Positions 7,969 through 16,463 of a stretch of 64,000 nucleotides of DNA are shown piece by piece (position 1 is the first letter of the stretch; each line of letters begins with the position of its first letter). Below the pieces are notes generated by a model that made no database searches, was not told the origin of the DNA, and saw nothing but the letters and a program-made list of their open reading frames with translations. This DNA comes from Rubrobacter_A sp965214435 (GTDB lineage: Bacteria > Actinomycetota > Rubrobacteria > Rubrobacterales > Rubrobacteraceae). The position numbers were made by a program, and so were the translations under genes. The stretch spans positions 1,240,001-1,304,000 of the forward strand of contig OZ243960.1 of the NCBI GenBank assembly GCA_965214435.1. The letters run 5' to 3'.

Positions 7969-8967
7969 TTACTTGTCGAGCTTCAGGTTCTCCTGGAGGG
8001 TTTTCTCCGCCCGGATTATCGGATGTTCGGACATCGCGTCGAGTAGGTTCTGCAGGACGGGTTCATCCTTTCTCTGGACTTCGGTCCACTCCCGGTCGAA
8101 GTTGCCGGGGGTGATCCGCTCCGAGAGAGCTTCGGCCAGGAAAGCTTTGATCCCAGCGCGGTCTAGCTCTTTAAAGCGGGAAGACTGACCGTACTGGCTG
8201 GTCCGCGAGTGGAGCACGAACTGCTCCATCAGTCCCCTGTTAGCCGCCATCTCCATCATCTCGGCCGGCTCGCCGGAGCCGTATAGTTCAAGGACAACAG
8301 CCTCCGGCGGCAGTCCGGCCTCCACCTGAACCTCGAACGCGCTGTAGAGCACACCCCAGATAAGCGGCCACACGCCCTGCTCGGCCATCAGGTCCATGTA
8401 GGTTTCTTGCTCGAAGGTTACGGCTAAAGCGCCGGCCCTGGTACAACCGAGCGCCTTCGCCAGCGCCAGACAGACTTCCCAGGCTTCCCCCGAGGCGTCC
8501 CGGTTTACGTCCACGAAACAAGGGGCTCCCTTGCCGGCCTCGTACAAACGCCGGAACGGGTCGCCGACCATCCGCGGGGCTATCATTACCACGTCGGTGC
8601 TCTCCGGGGGAACGATGTGCCCGAAAGTGATGTTGTAGCCCGAAGAGAAGTTCAAAGTCTTTCCGGCGGATAGAGCCGGTTCTATCTCGCTCCGGTATAC
8701 GGCCGGTGCCACCTCGTCCGGTAGCAGGATAAAGAGGATGTCGGCCCGCTGCGCCGCCTCGGAGATCGGCACTACCTCGAAGCCGTCTTCTGCGGCCTGA
8801 TCCCAGCTCTCATCCCGCACGCTGCCCACGACGATCTTCTCCACACCCGAGTCCCGCAGGTTTAGAGCCTGGGTCCTGCCTTGGTTACCGTACCCGATTA
8901 TCGCGATCTCCCGGCCGTCCAGGCGTTCCAGGTTTGCATCAGCGTCGTAGAAGAAACGGGTCGTCAT
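7969..8967 (-). CDS. Divergent ketol-acid reductoisomerase (IlvC)-like protein
   Basis: A 332-residue protein with the IlvC fold: N-terminal NADPH Rossmann domain (GYGNQG at 25-30, ALNLRDSG at 34-41, LLPDE at 81-85) and the knotted C-terminal helical domain. One metal-site pair is kept (D192 and E196 in YMDLMAEQ). The usual HGF(N) histidine is S109, the APKG lysine is R132, and the second metal motif ECLHELK is replaced by ELYGSGE. Those residues are needed for the isomeroreductase step, so the branched-chain reaction is doubtful. It is the last gene of the minus-strand fuconate operon, 36 bases after the gntP-like gene, with a strong AAAGGAGA site. A reduction or rearrangement of a 2-keto sugar-acid intermediate is a guess from context. 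Confidence 0.8.
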   Translation of the reverse strand: MTTRFFYDADANLERLDGREIAIIGYGNQGRTQALNLRDSGVEKIVVGSVRDESWDQAAEDGFEVVPISEAAQRADILFILLPDEVAPAVYRSEIEPALSAGKTLNFSSGYNITFGHIVPPESTDVVMIAPRMVGDPFRRLYEAGKGAPCFVDVNRDASGEAWEVCLALAKALGCTRAGALAVTFEQETYMDLMAEQGVWPLIWGVLYSAFEVQVEAGLPPEAVVLELYGSGEPAEMMEMAANRGLMEQFVLHSRTSQYGQSSRFKELDRAGIKAFLAEALSERITPGNFDREWTEVQRKDEPVLQNLLDAMSEHPIIRAEKTLQENLKLDK

Positions 8968-9003
8968 ATCTACATTCTCCTTTCGTGAAACGGATTAGAG
9001 ACG

Positions 9004-10341
9004 TCAGGTGAATAAGCCTAGCAGCAGTATGATCGGCAGGGCTATAACCGCCGCTATCGACTGCGGCACGGTGTAGATCTTGAACCCGCCCAACGTCGAG
9101 AGTCCGAGCAACTTCGTCGAGACCCAGAACCCGCTGTCGTTGACGTGGCCGCCGAAAAGGGCTCCGGCGAAAGCCGCTAAAGCCAGGACTGGGGCCGAGA
9201 CGTCGAGGGTGGCCGCCGTGGGGGCCACCAACCCGGCGGCGGTGATAATGGCGACGGTCCCGGAACCCTGTGCCACCCGCAACAGGGCGCCGACCGCCCA
9301 CACTAGCAGTATCGGGGCGAAGGTAGACCCGGAAAAGAGTTGTTCGAGGACGTCTCCGGTGCCGACCTCGGAGAGCATGGCGCCCAGGGAGCCGCCCGCG
9401 CCGGTTATGAGGAGTATGAGGCCGCTGGCCCTCAAACCCTCGTTGGCGGCCTCGTCAAATCGTTCGCGGGAAAGGTACCGGGCTGCTACCAGGTACGCGG
9501 CGAGCAAGCCGAGAAGCAGGGCCGTAATGCGGCTGCCCAGAAAATCTATAAAACCGGACTCGACGCCGAAGGTTCCGGCTATGGTGCCGAGCAGTATGAG
9601 GAAGATCGGGACGAGTATGGGTATCAGGGAGACCCACAGGGACGGCAGGCTCGCCTCGTCGTCCTCCTCTTCCTCAAGCTCCTTTTTGACCTCCTTGAAC
9701 TCTTCCTCGTCGTTGTCCGGATTCCAGAACCCCCGGGCGAGTAGTTGGTTGTAGATAAAAAGCGCGATAAGCGCAGAGGGCACGGCGACGGCTACGCCGT
9801 AGACGAACATGGTACCGACGGGCACGCTCAACAGTTCGGCGACGGCCAGCGGTCCGGGCGTGGGCGGGATAAACAGGTTCGCCGCCCCGAGACCGAGGGA
9901 CATGGCGGCGCCCATGGCGGCGATCGTGACCCCGGTGCGCACCGCGAAAGATTGTGCCAGCGGCGCGAGTATTACGTACGCCACGTCGTAGAAGACCGGG
10001 GTCGAGATAACCAGGCTCGTCGCACCCAGGGCGTAGGGAGACCTCTCCCGGCGGACCAGCCGTAGCACCGAGATGGCGATCTGCTTTACGCCGCCGGAGG
10101 CCGCGAGCAGGGAGCCAAGCATAACCCCGAAGCCTATCGGGAGCCCTATGGCAGCCAGAAGTTCCCCGAACCCTTCGCTGATGACTTCTACGGTTCTTAC
10201 CAGTCCGAGCCCCGTGGCGACCCCCAGGTAGATCGTGCCGATAACCAGGCCTACTACCGGGTTTAACCGCAACCCTACTATTAACCCAATTACGATCGCT
10301 ATTGCTATTGCTGTGTGCAATAACACCAGAGCGTTATCCAT
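9004..10341 (-). CDS. GntP-family sugar acid:H+ symporter
   Basis: A 445-residue inner-membrane carrier of the gluconate permease family, with about 12-13 hydrophobic helices. Family marks are GFGVMLGSLLAASGG, STPVFYDVAYVILAPL, GLGAANLFIPPTPGP and, near the end, GGHVNDSGFW. A very acidic cytoplasmic loop (about 212-230) splits the two halves. The gene lies between the fuconate dehydratase (84 bases upstream) and the IlvC-like gene, so its cargo is probably fuconate or a related aldonate. ATG is preceded by GGGGAGGTAAGC. Confidence 0.88.
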   Translation of the reverse strand: MDNALVLLHTAIAIAIVIGLIVGLRLNPVVGLVIGTIYLGVATGLGLVRTVEVISEGFGELLAAIGLPIGFGVMLGSLLAASGGVKQIAISVLRLVRRERSPYALGATSLVISTPVFYDVAYVILAPLAQSFAVRTGVTIAAMGAAMSLGLGAANLFIPPTPGPLAVAELLSVPVGTMFVYGVAVAVPSALIALFIYNQLLARGFWNPDNDEEEFKEVKKELEEEEDDEASLPSLWVSLIPILVPIFLILLGTIAGTFGVESGFIDFLGSRITALLLGLLAAYLVAARYLSRERFDEAANEGLRASGLILLITGAGGSLGAMLSEVGTGDVLEQLFSGSTFAPILLVWAVGALLRVAQGSGTVAIITAAGLVAPTAATLDVSAPVLALAAFAGALFGGHVNDSGFWVSTKLLGLSTLGGFKIYTVPQSIAAVIALPIILLLGLFT

Positions 10342-10425
10342 GCTTACCTCCCCTGCTGCTCTCCCGCACGCCTTCCGCCGGGTAGAAGACGCCGCCCTAA
10401 CCTGAGCTATAGACTAATAGCGTTC

Positions 10426-11733
10426 CTACACCCTGCTGGACCAAACCTCCCCGTTCGGGAACTCGTACTTGTCGAGCGACTCGGGCTTCATCTCGATGGA
10501 ATATCCTGGTCTCTCGGGCGGCATGTAGTGGCCGTTTTTCATGGTCACCGGGTCCACGAAGTGCTCGTGTAGGTGGTCCACGTACTCAAGTATGCGATCT
10601 TCGAGCGAGGCGCTCACAGCTATGTAGTCGAAGATGGAGAGGTGCTGGACGTATTCGCAGAGGCCGACGCCCCCGGCATGCGGACAGACCGGGATACCGA
10701 ACTTCGCCGCCATCAAGAGCACCGCGAGCACTTCGTTCACCCCGCCGAGGCGGCAGGAGTCTATCTGGCAGAACCTGATCGCCTCGGCCTGCATTAACTG
10801 CTTGAAGACCACGCGGTTCTGGCAGTGTTCGCCGGTGGCGACGCCTATCGGGGAGACGGCTTTCGCTATCCTGGCGTGGCCGAGGACATCGTCGGGGCTG
10901 GTGGGCTCCTCGATCCAGTACGGCTCGAAACTAGACAGCCGCTCCATCTTCTCGATGGTTTCGTCCACGTCCCAGACCTGGTTGGCGTCCATCATAAGTT
11001 TCTTCTGTGGCCCGATCTCACCGCGGATGATCTCCGCCCGCCGCACGTCATCCTCGATGCTGGTCCCGACCTTCATCTTGAAGTGCTCCCAGCCTTCGGA
11101 GACCGACTCCCGGATAAGACCCCGCAGCTTGTCGTCGGAGTAACCGAGCCAGCCGGCGCTGGTCGTGTAAGCCGGGAAACCCTTGTCCAGCATCTCCCTC
11201 TCGCGGTCAGCCTTTGTAGCCTCGTTTCTCTGGAGTAGCTCCAGCGCCTCCTCGCGGGTGATGGCGTCGGTGATGTAGCGGAAGTCCACGCAGGAGACCA
11301 GTTCCTCGGGGCTCATATCCACCAGGAGCTTCCAGAGCGGTTTGCCTTCCATCTTGGTGTAGAGGTCCCAGACGGCGTTTACGATAGCGGCGGTGGCGAG
11401 GTGGATGGCGCCCTTCTCCGGACCGAGCCACCGTAGCTGGCTGTCGCCGGTGACCGTACCCCAGAACGCCCCCATGTCCCCCGCGAAGGTCTCGACCTCC
11501 TCCCCTGTAACGAGCGGGGCCAGGGCTTCTATGGCCGTCACGACGACCTCGGTGCCGCGGCCGATGGTAAAGGTCATACCGTGGCCTTCGAGCCCGTCGG
11601 GGGAGTCGGTCTTGAGGATCACGTAGGCGGCCGAGTAGTCGGGGGCCTCGTTCATGGCGTCCGAGCCGGAGAGGTCCTCGGAGGTCGGGAACCGTATATC
11701 GCGGGCTATTACGTCGGTGATCTTGGTGGTCAT
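10426..11733 (-). CDS. fucD: L-fuconate dehydratase (enolase superfamily)
   Basis: A 435-residue dehydratase that turns L-fuconate into 2-keto-3-deoxy-L-fuconate. The expected acid/base and metal residues of the FucD group are visible: K219 and K221 (FKMKVG), D249 and N251 (DANQ), E275 (IEEP), E302 (TGEH) and H352 (CPHAGG). The numbering is within one residue of the characterised Xanthomonas enzyme as I remember it. The start at 11733 (MTTKITDV) is chosen over an upstream GTG because of a GAGGAG site 6 bases away; it lies one base after the methyltransferase stop. With the adjacent SDR and GntP carrier it forms the core of an L-fucose/L-fuconate catabolic operon. Human-type ENOSF1 belongs to the same group. 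Confidence 0.9.
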   Translation of the reverse strand: MTTKITDVIARDIRFPTSEDLSGSDAMNEAPDYSAAYVILKTDSPDGLEGHGMTFTIGRGTEVVVTAIEALAPLVTGEEVETFAGDMGAFWGTVTGDSQLRWLGPEKGAIHLATAAIVNAVWDLYTKMEGKPLWKLLVDMSPEELVSCVDFRYITDAITREEALELLQRNEATKADREREMLDKGFPAYTTSAGWLGYSDDKLRGLIRESVSEGWEHFKMKVGTSIEDDVRRAEIIRGEIGPQKKLMMDANQVWDVDETIEKMERLSSFEPYWIEEPTSPDDVLGHARIAKAVSPIGVATGEHCQNRVVFKQLMQAEAIRFCQIDSCRLGGVNEVLAVLLMAAKFGIPVCPHAGGVGLCEYVQHLSIFDYIAVSASLEDRILEYVDHLHEHFVDPVTMKNGHYMPPERPGYSIEMKPESLDKYEFPNGEVWSSRV

Positions 11734-11734
11734 A

Positions 11735-12373
11735 TCACTCCTCTTCTTTCGGGAGGCGTTTGCGGGCCAGGCTCCACAACCACGCCTCTCCATTACTACC
11801 AATGCGAACTTCGCTGGAGCGGATGCTGAAACCAGCCTCCCGCAGCATCCGCAGGTTGGTTTCCTTGTCGTAGTGGCTCCACCACATCGTGGCTCCCCAG
11901 CCGTTCCAGTCAGGCTCTTCGCCCTCCCAGGCGCCGGTAGCCCAACTCGTCAGGAAAAGTCCGCCAGGCTTTATCCAACGGTAGATCCGCCGGCACAGAG
12001 CCGGCTGTTCTTCGCGGGGAACGTGAATGATCGAGTGGAAAGCCACCACCGCATCAAAGGTCTCCGGTGCAAAGGTTATGCCGGTCATGTCGGCCTGGAT
12101 CAAAATAGCTTCCGGCACCCGGTGCCGGGCTAGCTCCAGTTGCCGCCCCGAAACGTCCACGCCGGTCACGGCGAAGCGTTGGGCGAGCCAGCGGGTGCTC
12201 GGGATGCCCGCCCCGCAGCCCAGGTCTAGGACGGCGGCCCCGGGAGCCAGCGTCCCGGACAGTGCATCTAGCGTTTCGAGTGCCGCCCGGTCTCCGATGT
12301 CTTTGGTGGCGAGGTACTGGTCAGCCACAAGGTCGTAGCCGTTCTCGACCGTTCGACGGGCCGGAGCGCTCAC
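11735..12373 (-). CDS. Class I SAM-dependent methyltransferase
   Basis: A 212-residue methyltransferase with motif I VLDLGCGAG, motif II TGVDVSG and an ADMTGI acidic segment followed by FDAVVAFHSIIH. The GTG start at 12373 overlaps the TGA of the upstream SDR in a GTGA junction, and its stop is one base before fucD. It is therefore translationally coupled inside the catabolic operon. The substrate is unknown; a methylated sugar or a resistance/detoxification role are both possible. A longer start at 12406 would read into the SDR gene and has no ribosome site. Confidence 0.8.
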   Translation of the reverse strand: MSAPARRTVENGYDLVADQYLATKDIGDRAALETLDALSGTLAPGAAVLDLGCGAGIPSTRWLAQRFAVTGVDVSGRQLELARHRVPEAILIQADMTGITFAPETFDAVVAFHSIIHVPREEQPALCRRIYRWIKPGGLFLTSWATGAWEGEEPDWNGWGATMWWSHYDKETNLRMLREAGFSIRSSEVRIGSNGEAWLWSLARKRLPKEEE

Positions 12374-13134
12374 CTGGCGGTCATGCCTCCGTCTACCACC
12401 ATGCACGCCCCGATGGCCGAGCCGGACTCGTCGGAAGCCAGGTAAGCGGCCATCGCGGCTATTTCTTCCGGTGTCACAAACCGGTTGTGCGGCTGGCGGG
12501 CCTGCATTTTTTCGCGGGCGTCCTCTGGGTCATCGTAGGTGGATGTGATGCGCCCGATCCAGGGCGTGTCCACCGTGCCGGGCGCTATGCAATTAACCCG
12601 AACACCTTCCTCTACGTGGTCGATGGCTGCTGCCCGGGTCATGGAAAGGATAGCCCCCTTGGCCGCGCAGTAGATGGCCCGGTCCGGCAAACCGACGAGC
12701 GCCGCTATGGACGACATGTTCACGACCGAGCCGCCGCCGGAGTCCCGGATGGCCGGTATCGCATACTTCATCCCGAGAAACGTACCGCGCACGCAAACTT
12801 CCATCATCTTGTCGTAGATCTCCTCGGTCGCGTTAACGACGGTCGAAGCCTGGCCGACCCCGGCGTTGTTCACCATCACATCGAGGCCGCCCCACTCGTC
12901 CACGACCCGGCTCACGAGCGCCTCTACGTCCCCGGCTGCCGTAACGTCCGTTCTCTGCACGAAAGCCTCGCCGCCGGCCTCGCCGATCTCTTCGGCAACC
13001 CCTCTGGCCGCGTCCTCGTCCACGTCCGCGAGCACTATCCGGGCTCCCTCGTCGGCGAGCCTCAAGGATATGGCTCGTCCTATGCCAGCCCCAGCCCCCG
13101 TAACTATGGTCCTCTTGCCTTCCAGCCGATCCAC
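12370..13134 (-). CDS. SDR dehydrogenase, probable 2-keto-3-deoxy-L-fuconate dehydrogenase
   Basis: A 254-residue short-chain dehydrogenase: TGAGAGIG cofactor loop, NNAG, catalytic serine in NMSSIA, YCAAK, and the C-terminal GTVDTPWIGRI...QARQPHNRF...YLASDES pattern. That last pattern is characteristic of 2-keto-3-deoxy-L-fuconate dehydrogenases and their DHRS6-like relatives. It is the first gene of the fuconate operon, consistent with oxidising the product of FucD to 2,4-diketo-3-deoxy-L-fuconate. GTG at 13134 is chosen because of GGGAAGGGAG just upstream; an ATG at 13176 would run into the operator palindrome. Confidence 0.8.
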   Translation of the reverse strand: MDRLEGKRTIVTGAGAGIGRAISLRLADEGARIVLADVDEDAARGVAEEIGEAGGEAFVQRTDVTAAGDVEALVSRVVDEWGGLDVMVNNAGVGQASTVVNATEEIYDKMMEVCVRGTFLGMKYAIPAIRDSGGGSVVNMSSIAALVGLPDRAIYCAAKGAILSMTRAAAIDHVEEGVRVNCIAPGTVDTPWIGRITSTYDDPEDAREKMQARQPHNRFVTPEEIAAMAAYLASDESGSAIGACMVVDGGMTAR

Positions 13135-13170
13135 CAGCGTCTCCCTTCCCCAAGGTCCGCAGCAGTTACG

Positions 13171-13185
13171 TTTCATTCAATGAAA
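13171..13185. promoter_or_regulatory. Palindromic operator TTTCATT-C-AATGAAA
   Basis: A perfect 15-base palindrome (7-bp arms) lies between the divergent SDR operon and the IclR gene, just upstream of the IclR -35 box. Short palindromes of this type are the usual IclR-family sites. It probably mediates autoregulation and control of the fuconate operon. Confidence 0.6.
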
Positions 13186-13199
13186 TTAACTACTGTTTT

Positions 13200-13228
13200 T
13201 TGACACAGCGCATTAAAGCACGTAACAT
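13200..13228 (+). promoter_or_regulatory. Sigma-70-type promoter of the IclR gene
   Basis: A consensus TTGACA (13200-13205) is separated by 17 bases from TAACAT (13223-13228). The predicted transcription start falls at about 13234-13238, just after the annotated GTG at 13231. This suggests a leaderless or downstream start for the regulator. Confidence 0.55.
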
Positions 13229-13230
13229 GC

Positions 13231-14049
13231 GTGCCAGCAAATTTCGGGTGGGGAAAGGAGGGTGGGATCGGGGAAGGGTCTACAAGGGTCGAGACGCTGG
13301 CTCGGGGGTTGGAGCTTCTCGGGTCGTTTGGCGAGGAGCGGGAGGAGCTGAGCTTGAAGGAGCTCGCGGAGATCTCCGGTCTCGCCAAACCCACGGCGAT
13401 GCGGATGCTCCGGACGCTGGAGGAGCTGGGTTTCGTGAGCCGGAGCGGCCGGACGTACCGCATCGGGCCGCAGTGTCTGGCGCTCGGGCGGCTCTACAGC
13501 TTCGATGCGGACCTCCAGAGCCGGGCGCTGCCGGTCATGAGGCGTCTGAGCGGGGAGACCAATGAGGTCGTGCAACTAGGTGCGATGCGCGACGGGCAAG
13601 TCCTGTACCTGGAGCGGGTGACGCCCCAGAGGTCCGTGATGGTGTCGTCCATCGTCACGGGGCCGGGCTCGCTGCGGCCAGCCTACTGTACGGCTCTCGG
13701 GAAGGCGATTCTGGCTTCCCAAGACGAGGCGGCGACCGACTCCTACATCAGAGACGTCGAACTGGTAGCTTACACGCCCACCACCATCACCGACCGGGAA
13801 GTCCTGCGGGCCGAGGTCGAACTTGCGTACGAGCGCGGGTACGCGGTGGACGACTGCGAGACCGATGAGGAAGTGCGGTGTGTGGGGGCTGCTATCTCCG
13901 GCGGACCGGGGCGGGACGGGGCGGCGCTGAGTATCTCCACGCCGGAGTACCGGATGCCCGAAGAGGTCCGCGAAGAGCTTGGCGCTCTCGTGCGGGATGC
14001 GGCGGCGGAAATTTCCGCGAGCTACGCGCCGGGCCGGCGACGAGCCTGA
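13231..14049 (+). CDS. IclR-family transcriptional regulator
   Basis: About 272 residues: an N-terminal winged helix-turn-helix (ETLARGLELLGSF, LKELAEISGLAKPTAMRMLRTLEELGFV, about 21-70) and a C-terminal effector domain (YCTALGKAILA, VDDCETDEEVRCVGAAI, ALSISTPEYRM). It is divergent from the fuconate operon and followed by cyclase, MFS and dehydrogenase genes, so it likely controls both arms in response to a sugar-acid intermediate. The start is uncertain. GTG at 13231 lies inside the promoter's initiation zone, and no other GTG, ATG or TTG is in frame before the HTH; an ATC at about 13264 has an ideal AAAGGAGG site. Confidence 0.88.
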   Translation: MPANFGWGKEGGIGEGSTRVETLARGLELLGSFGEEREELSLKELAEISGLAKPTAMRMLRTLEELGFVSRSGRTYRIGPQCLALGRLYSFDADLQSRALPVMRRLSGETNEVVQLGAMRDGQVLYLERVTPQRSVMVSSIVTGPGSLRPAYCTALGKAILASQDEAATDSYIRDVELVAYTPTTITDREVLRAEVELAYERGYAVDDCETDEEVRCVGAAISGGPGRDGAALSISTPEYRMPEEVREELGALVRDAAAEISASYAPGRRRA

Positions 14050-14146
14050 CCGATAGAAAACCACACGGTCTTCTTGGGAAAGGAGAGGGCGTGTAGTCAG
14101 AGAGCCGTTGCGTAGTAAGACTCAATTCTTGTGCTAAGGAGGAGCA

Positions 14147-14956
14147 ATGGATATAGAGCAGATGGTGTCGACGCGGGTCGTGGACTTATCGGTGGAGCTT
14201 TCGGAGCAGCTACCGTGCAGTTGGCCGGGGCACATGATCTACACGCACAAAAACTGGAACTGGTTCGAGGACACTAATCAGGTCACCGGTCGCACCCGGA
14301 GTGAGAACCCGTACCAGACGAACTTCCTGATCATAGACGAGCACTGCGGCACCCACTTCGATGCCCCGACCCACTGGATCCCGCCCGAAGGCTCCGGACT
14401 TCCGTGGGCCAGCCCTCTAGGCGAGGAGACCGGGGAGAGAGTGCCCGTAAAAGACCTCATGGGTCCAGCCGTCATCGTGGATTTGCGTTTCCTGGCCGGA
14501 GAGGGCGCGCCCGGCGAGAGCCCTTTTATAACCGCGGAGCACATTCAGAACTGGGAAGAAGAGCACGGTGAGATCAAAGAGGGAGAAGTCGTCCTCTTGT
14601 GGACCGGGTGGGACCGCTACTACGTGGAAGGCGAGGAGGGAAACAAGTATACCCACGGCTCTCTGGTAACGGGCGAGTTCCCTGGATGGCCGGCCCCCGA
14701 TCCGAGCGCGGCGCTCCACCTCCACGACCGCGGGGTCAAAACCATAGGGATAGACGCGCCGAGCGTGGGTGCTGCCCACGAGGGCGCTCCGGTTCACCAG
14801 GAAGGTCTGAGCCGGGGCCTCCGGTACATAGAGCTGCTGACCAACCTCGATCAGCTACCCGAGCGGGGAGCCTACTTCATGTTCCTGCCGATAAAGATCC
14901 GGGACTCCTCTGGTGGCCCCGGCCGGGCCATAGCTTTCCTGCCGGACGGTAATTAG
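14147..14956 (+). CDS. Cyclase-family (kynurenine formamidase-like) hydrolase
   Basis: A 269-residue metal-dependent hydrolase of the cyclase/KynB family, shown by HCGTHFDAPTHW (about 64-75) in the position of the HxGTHxDxPxH metal motif, and by DLRFLAGEGAP and KTIGIDAPSVG. It has an excellent AAGGAGGAGC ribosome site. Members of this family hydrolyse amides or lactones of small acids. Here it sits first in a plus-strand series with an MFS carrier, so hydrolysis of a lactone or diketo acid in the same pathway is plausible. A paralogue lies at 17809. Confidence 0.8.
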   Translation: MDIEQMVSTRVVDLSVELSEQLPCSWPGHMIYTHKNWNWFEDTNQVTGRTRSENPYQTNFLIIDEHCGTHFDAPTHWIPPEGSGLPWASPLGEETGERVPVKDLMGPAVIVDLRFLAGEGAPGESPFITAEHIQNWEEEHGEIKEGEVVLLWTGWDRYYVEGEEGNKYTHGSLVTGEFPGWPAPDPSAALHLHDRGVKTIGIDAPSVGAAHEGAPVHQEGLSRGLRYIELLTNLDQLPERGAYFMFLPIKIRDSSGGPGRAIAFLPDGN

Positions 14957-14998
14957 CAGTAACCGGTAGCTCGACAACCACGGGGAAGGGAGGAGACG

Positions 14999-16324
14999 TT
15001 GAGCAGCGGGAGTAGCGCAGGGTCCGGTCTTGAAGGTGGTGAAGGCGGCCGGCGATATACGATCTACCTGATAATCGTCGCGCTGGCGGGCTGGTCGCTC
15101 GCTTCGTATGACCTGAACCTGCTGGTCTTGACAATACCCGACATCGCCGATGAGTTGAACCTCTCGCAGGGCCTGGTAGGTTCTATCGGCTTTTTCGTCT
15201 TCGGCGCCCAGTTCGTGGTGACTTTGTTCGTCGGCTACGGGATGGATACCTTGGGGCGCAAGCGCATGTGGATGCTGTGCCTCGCGGCGGCGGCCATATT
15301 CACCGGCATGACGTTCCTGGTAGACAGTTTCTGGCAGTTGGTCCTTATCCGTATGCTGGCCTCCGGGTTTGCCCAGGCGGAACTCGCGGTCTCCATAACC
15401 CTCGTCAACGAGCAGGTCCCGGCCCGCTACCGCGGGCTCCTCTACTCCATAGTCCAGGGCGGCTGGCCGCTCGGCGTCTTTATGGCCTCGGGGGTGTACC
15501 TGCTGTTTATCGGGTTCGGGTGGCGCTTTGTGTTCCTGCTGGGCGTCATCCCGATCATTATCGTATTTGTCGGGCGGATATTTATCCGGGAGTCCGAGCG
15601 GTTTATCCACATCCAGCGGGTCAAACAGGCCCGTGCGGAGGGCGACCAGGAACGAATGCGCGAGCTGCTAAACGAGTACGACGTCAACATGGATGAGCTG
15701 GAAGACGTCACCGTAAAGCAACTCTTTACGGGTTCCGGTTACATACGCCGGCAAATGACGCTCTTAACGCTGGTGTGGCTGTTCTACTCGACCTCGTTTG
15801 TGGCAACCAACTTCTACATCACGGACTTCCTTACCCGGGCCAAAGGGTTTACCGCTTCGCAGGCCGGGACGCTGCTGCTCGTCGTCGGGGGCGTCGGGTT
15901 CTTTTTCTACATACTCGGCGGGATACTCGGGGAGCGGTGGGGCCGCCGCGAGGTGCTTATAGGGACGGCGCTGCTGGTCCCGCCGCTGAACCTGCTGTTC
16001 CTGGTAGTAAACCAGTACGCCCTGCTTGTGGTGATCTACTTTCTCATCTACCAGGTCACGAACGGCACGTGGTCGGGGGCGGGCTACGCCTACCAGGCCG
16101 AGAGCTTCCCGACCCGCATCCGGGGTACGGCCGTCGGTTTTCTCGGGGCGGTTTTCGCCGGTGGCTTACTGTTAGGGGCGACGCTGTGGACGGTCCTGAT
16201 CTCGTTCGCCGGCCCGACCGTTACCTGGCTGATCATCGCCGTCGGCCTGGCCTTCGGCCAGTGGCTGACCCTGACCCTCCGAAAAATACCCCCCAGCCAG
16301 GAACTGGAGACTATCAGTACCTAA
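14999..16324 (+). CDS. MFS transporter, metabolite:H+ symporter type
   Basis: A 441-residue, 12-helix carrier of the major facilitator superfamily, starting at TTG after GGGAGGAGA. The loop 2-3 motif reads GYGMDTLGRKRMW and the equivalent C-terminal loop GERWGRREV. An N-terminal low-complexity Gly/Ser stretch precedes helix 1. The first gene of the pair is a cyclase-family hydrolase, so it probably imports an aromatic or sugar-derived acid. The substrate cannot be read from the sequence. Confidence 0.85.
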   Translation: MSSGSSAGSGLEGGEGGRRYTIYLIIVALAGWSLASYDLNLLVLTIPDIADELNLSQGLVGSIGFFVFGAQFVVTLFVGYGMDTLGRKRMWMLCLAAAAIFTGMTFLVDSFWQLVLIRMLASGFAQAELAVSITLVNEQVPARYRGLLYSIVQGGWPLGVFMASGVYLLFIGFGWRFVFLLGVIPIIIVFVGRIFIRESERFIHIQRVKQARAEGDQERMRELLNEYDVNMDELEDVTVKQLFTGSGYIRRQMTLLTLVWLFYSTSFVATNFYITDFLTRAKGFTASQAGTLLLVVGGVGFFFYILGGILGERWGRREVLIGTALLVPPLNLLFLVVNQYALLVVIYFLIYQVTNGTWSGAGYAYQAESFPTRIRGTAVGFLGAVFAGGLLLGATLWTVLISFAGPTVTWLIIAVGLAFGQWLTLTLRKIPPSQELETIST

Positions 16325-16355
16325 AATTTCACTGGATAAAACAAAAATTCGTCAG

Positions 16356-16384
16356 TTGACACGGTGTTCAGGACAAAGTAACGT
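16356..16384 (+). promoter_or_regulatory. Sigma-70-type promoter before the second MFS gene
   Basis: Exact TTGACA (16356-16361), 17-base spacer and TAACGT (16379-16384). This is the same spacing, with a -10 differing only in two bases, as the IclR promoter at 13200. It would start transcription near 16391, just before a hairpin in the leader. Confidence 0.5.
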
Positions 16385-16396
16385 TGGCGACATCGG

Positions 16397-16429
16397 CTCC
16401 GGTACTTCATGGGGAATCAAGTACCGGAG
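16397..16429 (+). promoter_or_regulatory. 11-bp perfect leader hairpin upstream of the MFS gene
   Basis: CTCCGGTACTT and its exact complement enclose an 11-base loop, 35 bases upstream of the MFS start and directly after the predicted transcription start. No T-run follows, so it is not a classical terminator. It may protect the message or act in attenuation; it could also be an operator. Confidence 0.45.
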
Positions 16430-16463
16430 GGTGGGAAAAACAGGAATACGCTAGGGAGGACTG

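Noticed and set aside
16397..16429. Intrinsic terminator of the first MFS gene
   Set aside because: The hairpin has no T-run and lies after a good promoter, so it is more likely part of the next gene's leader.
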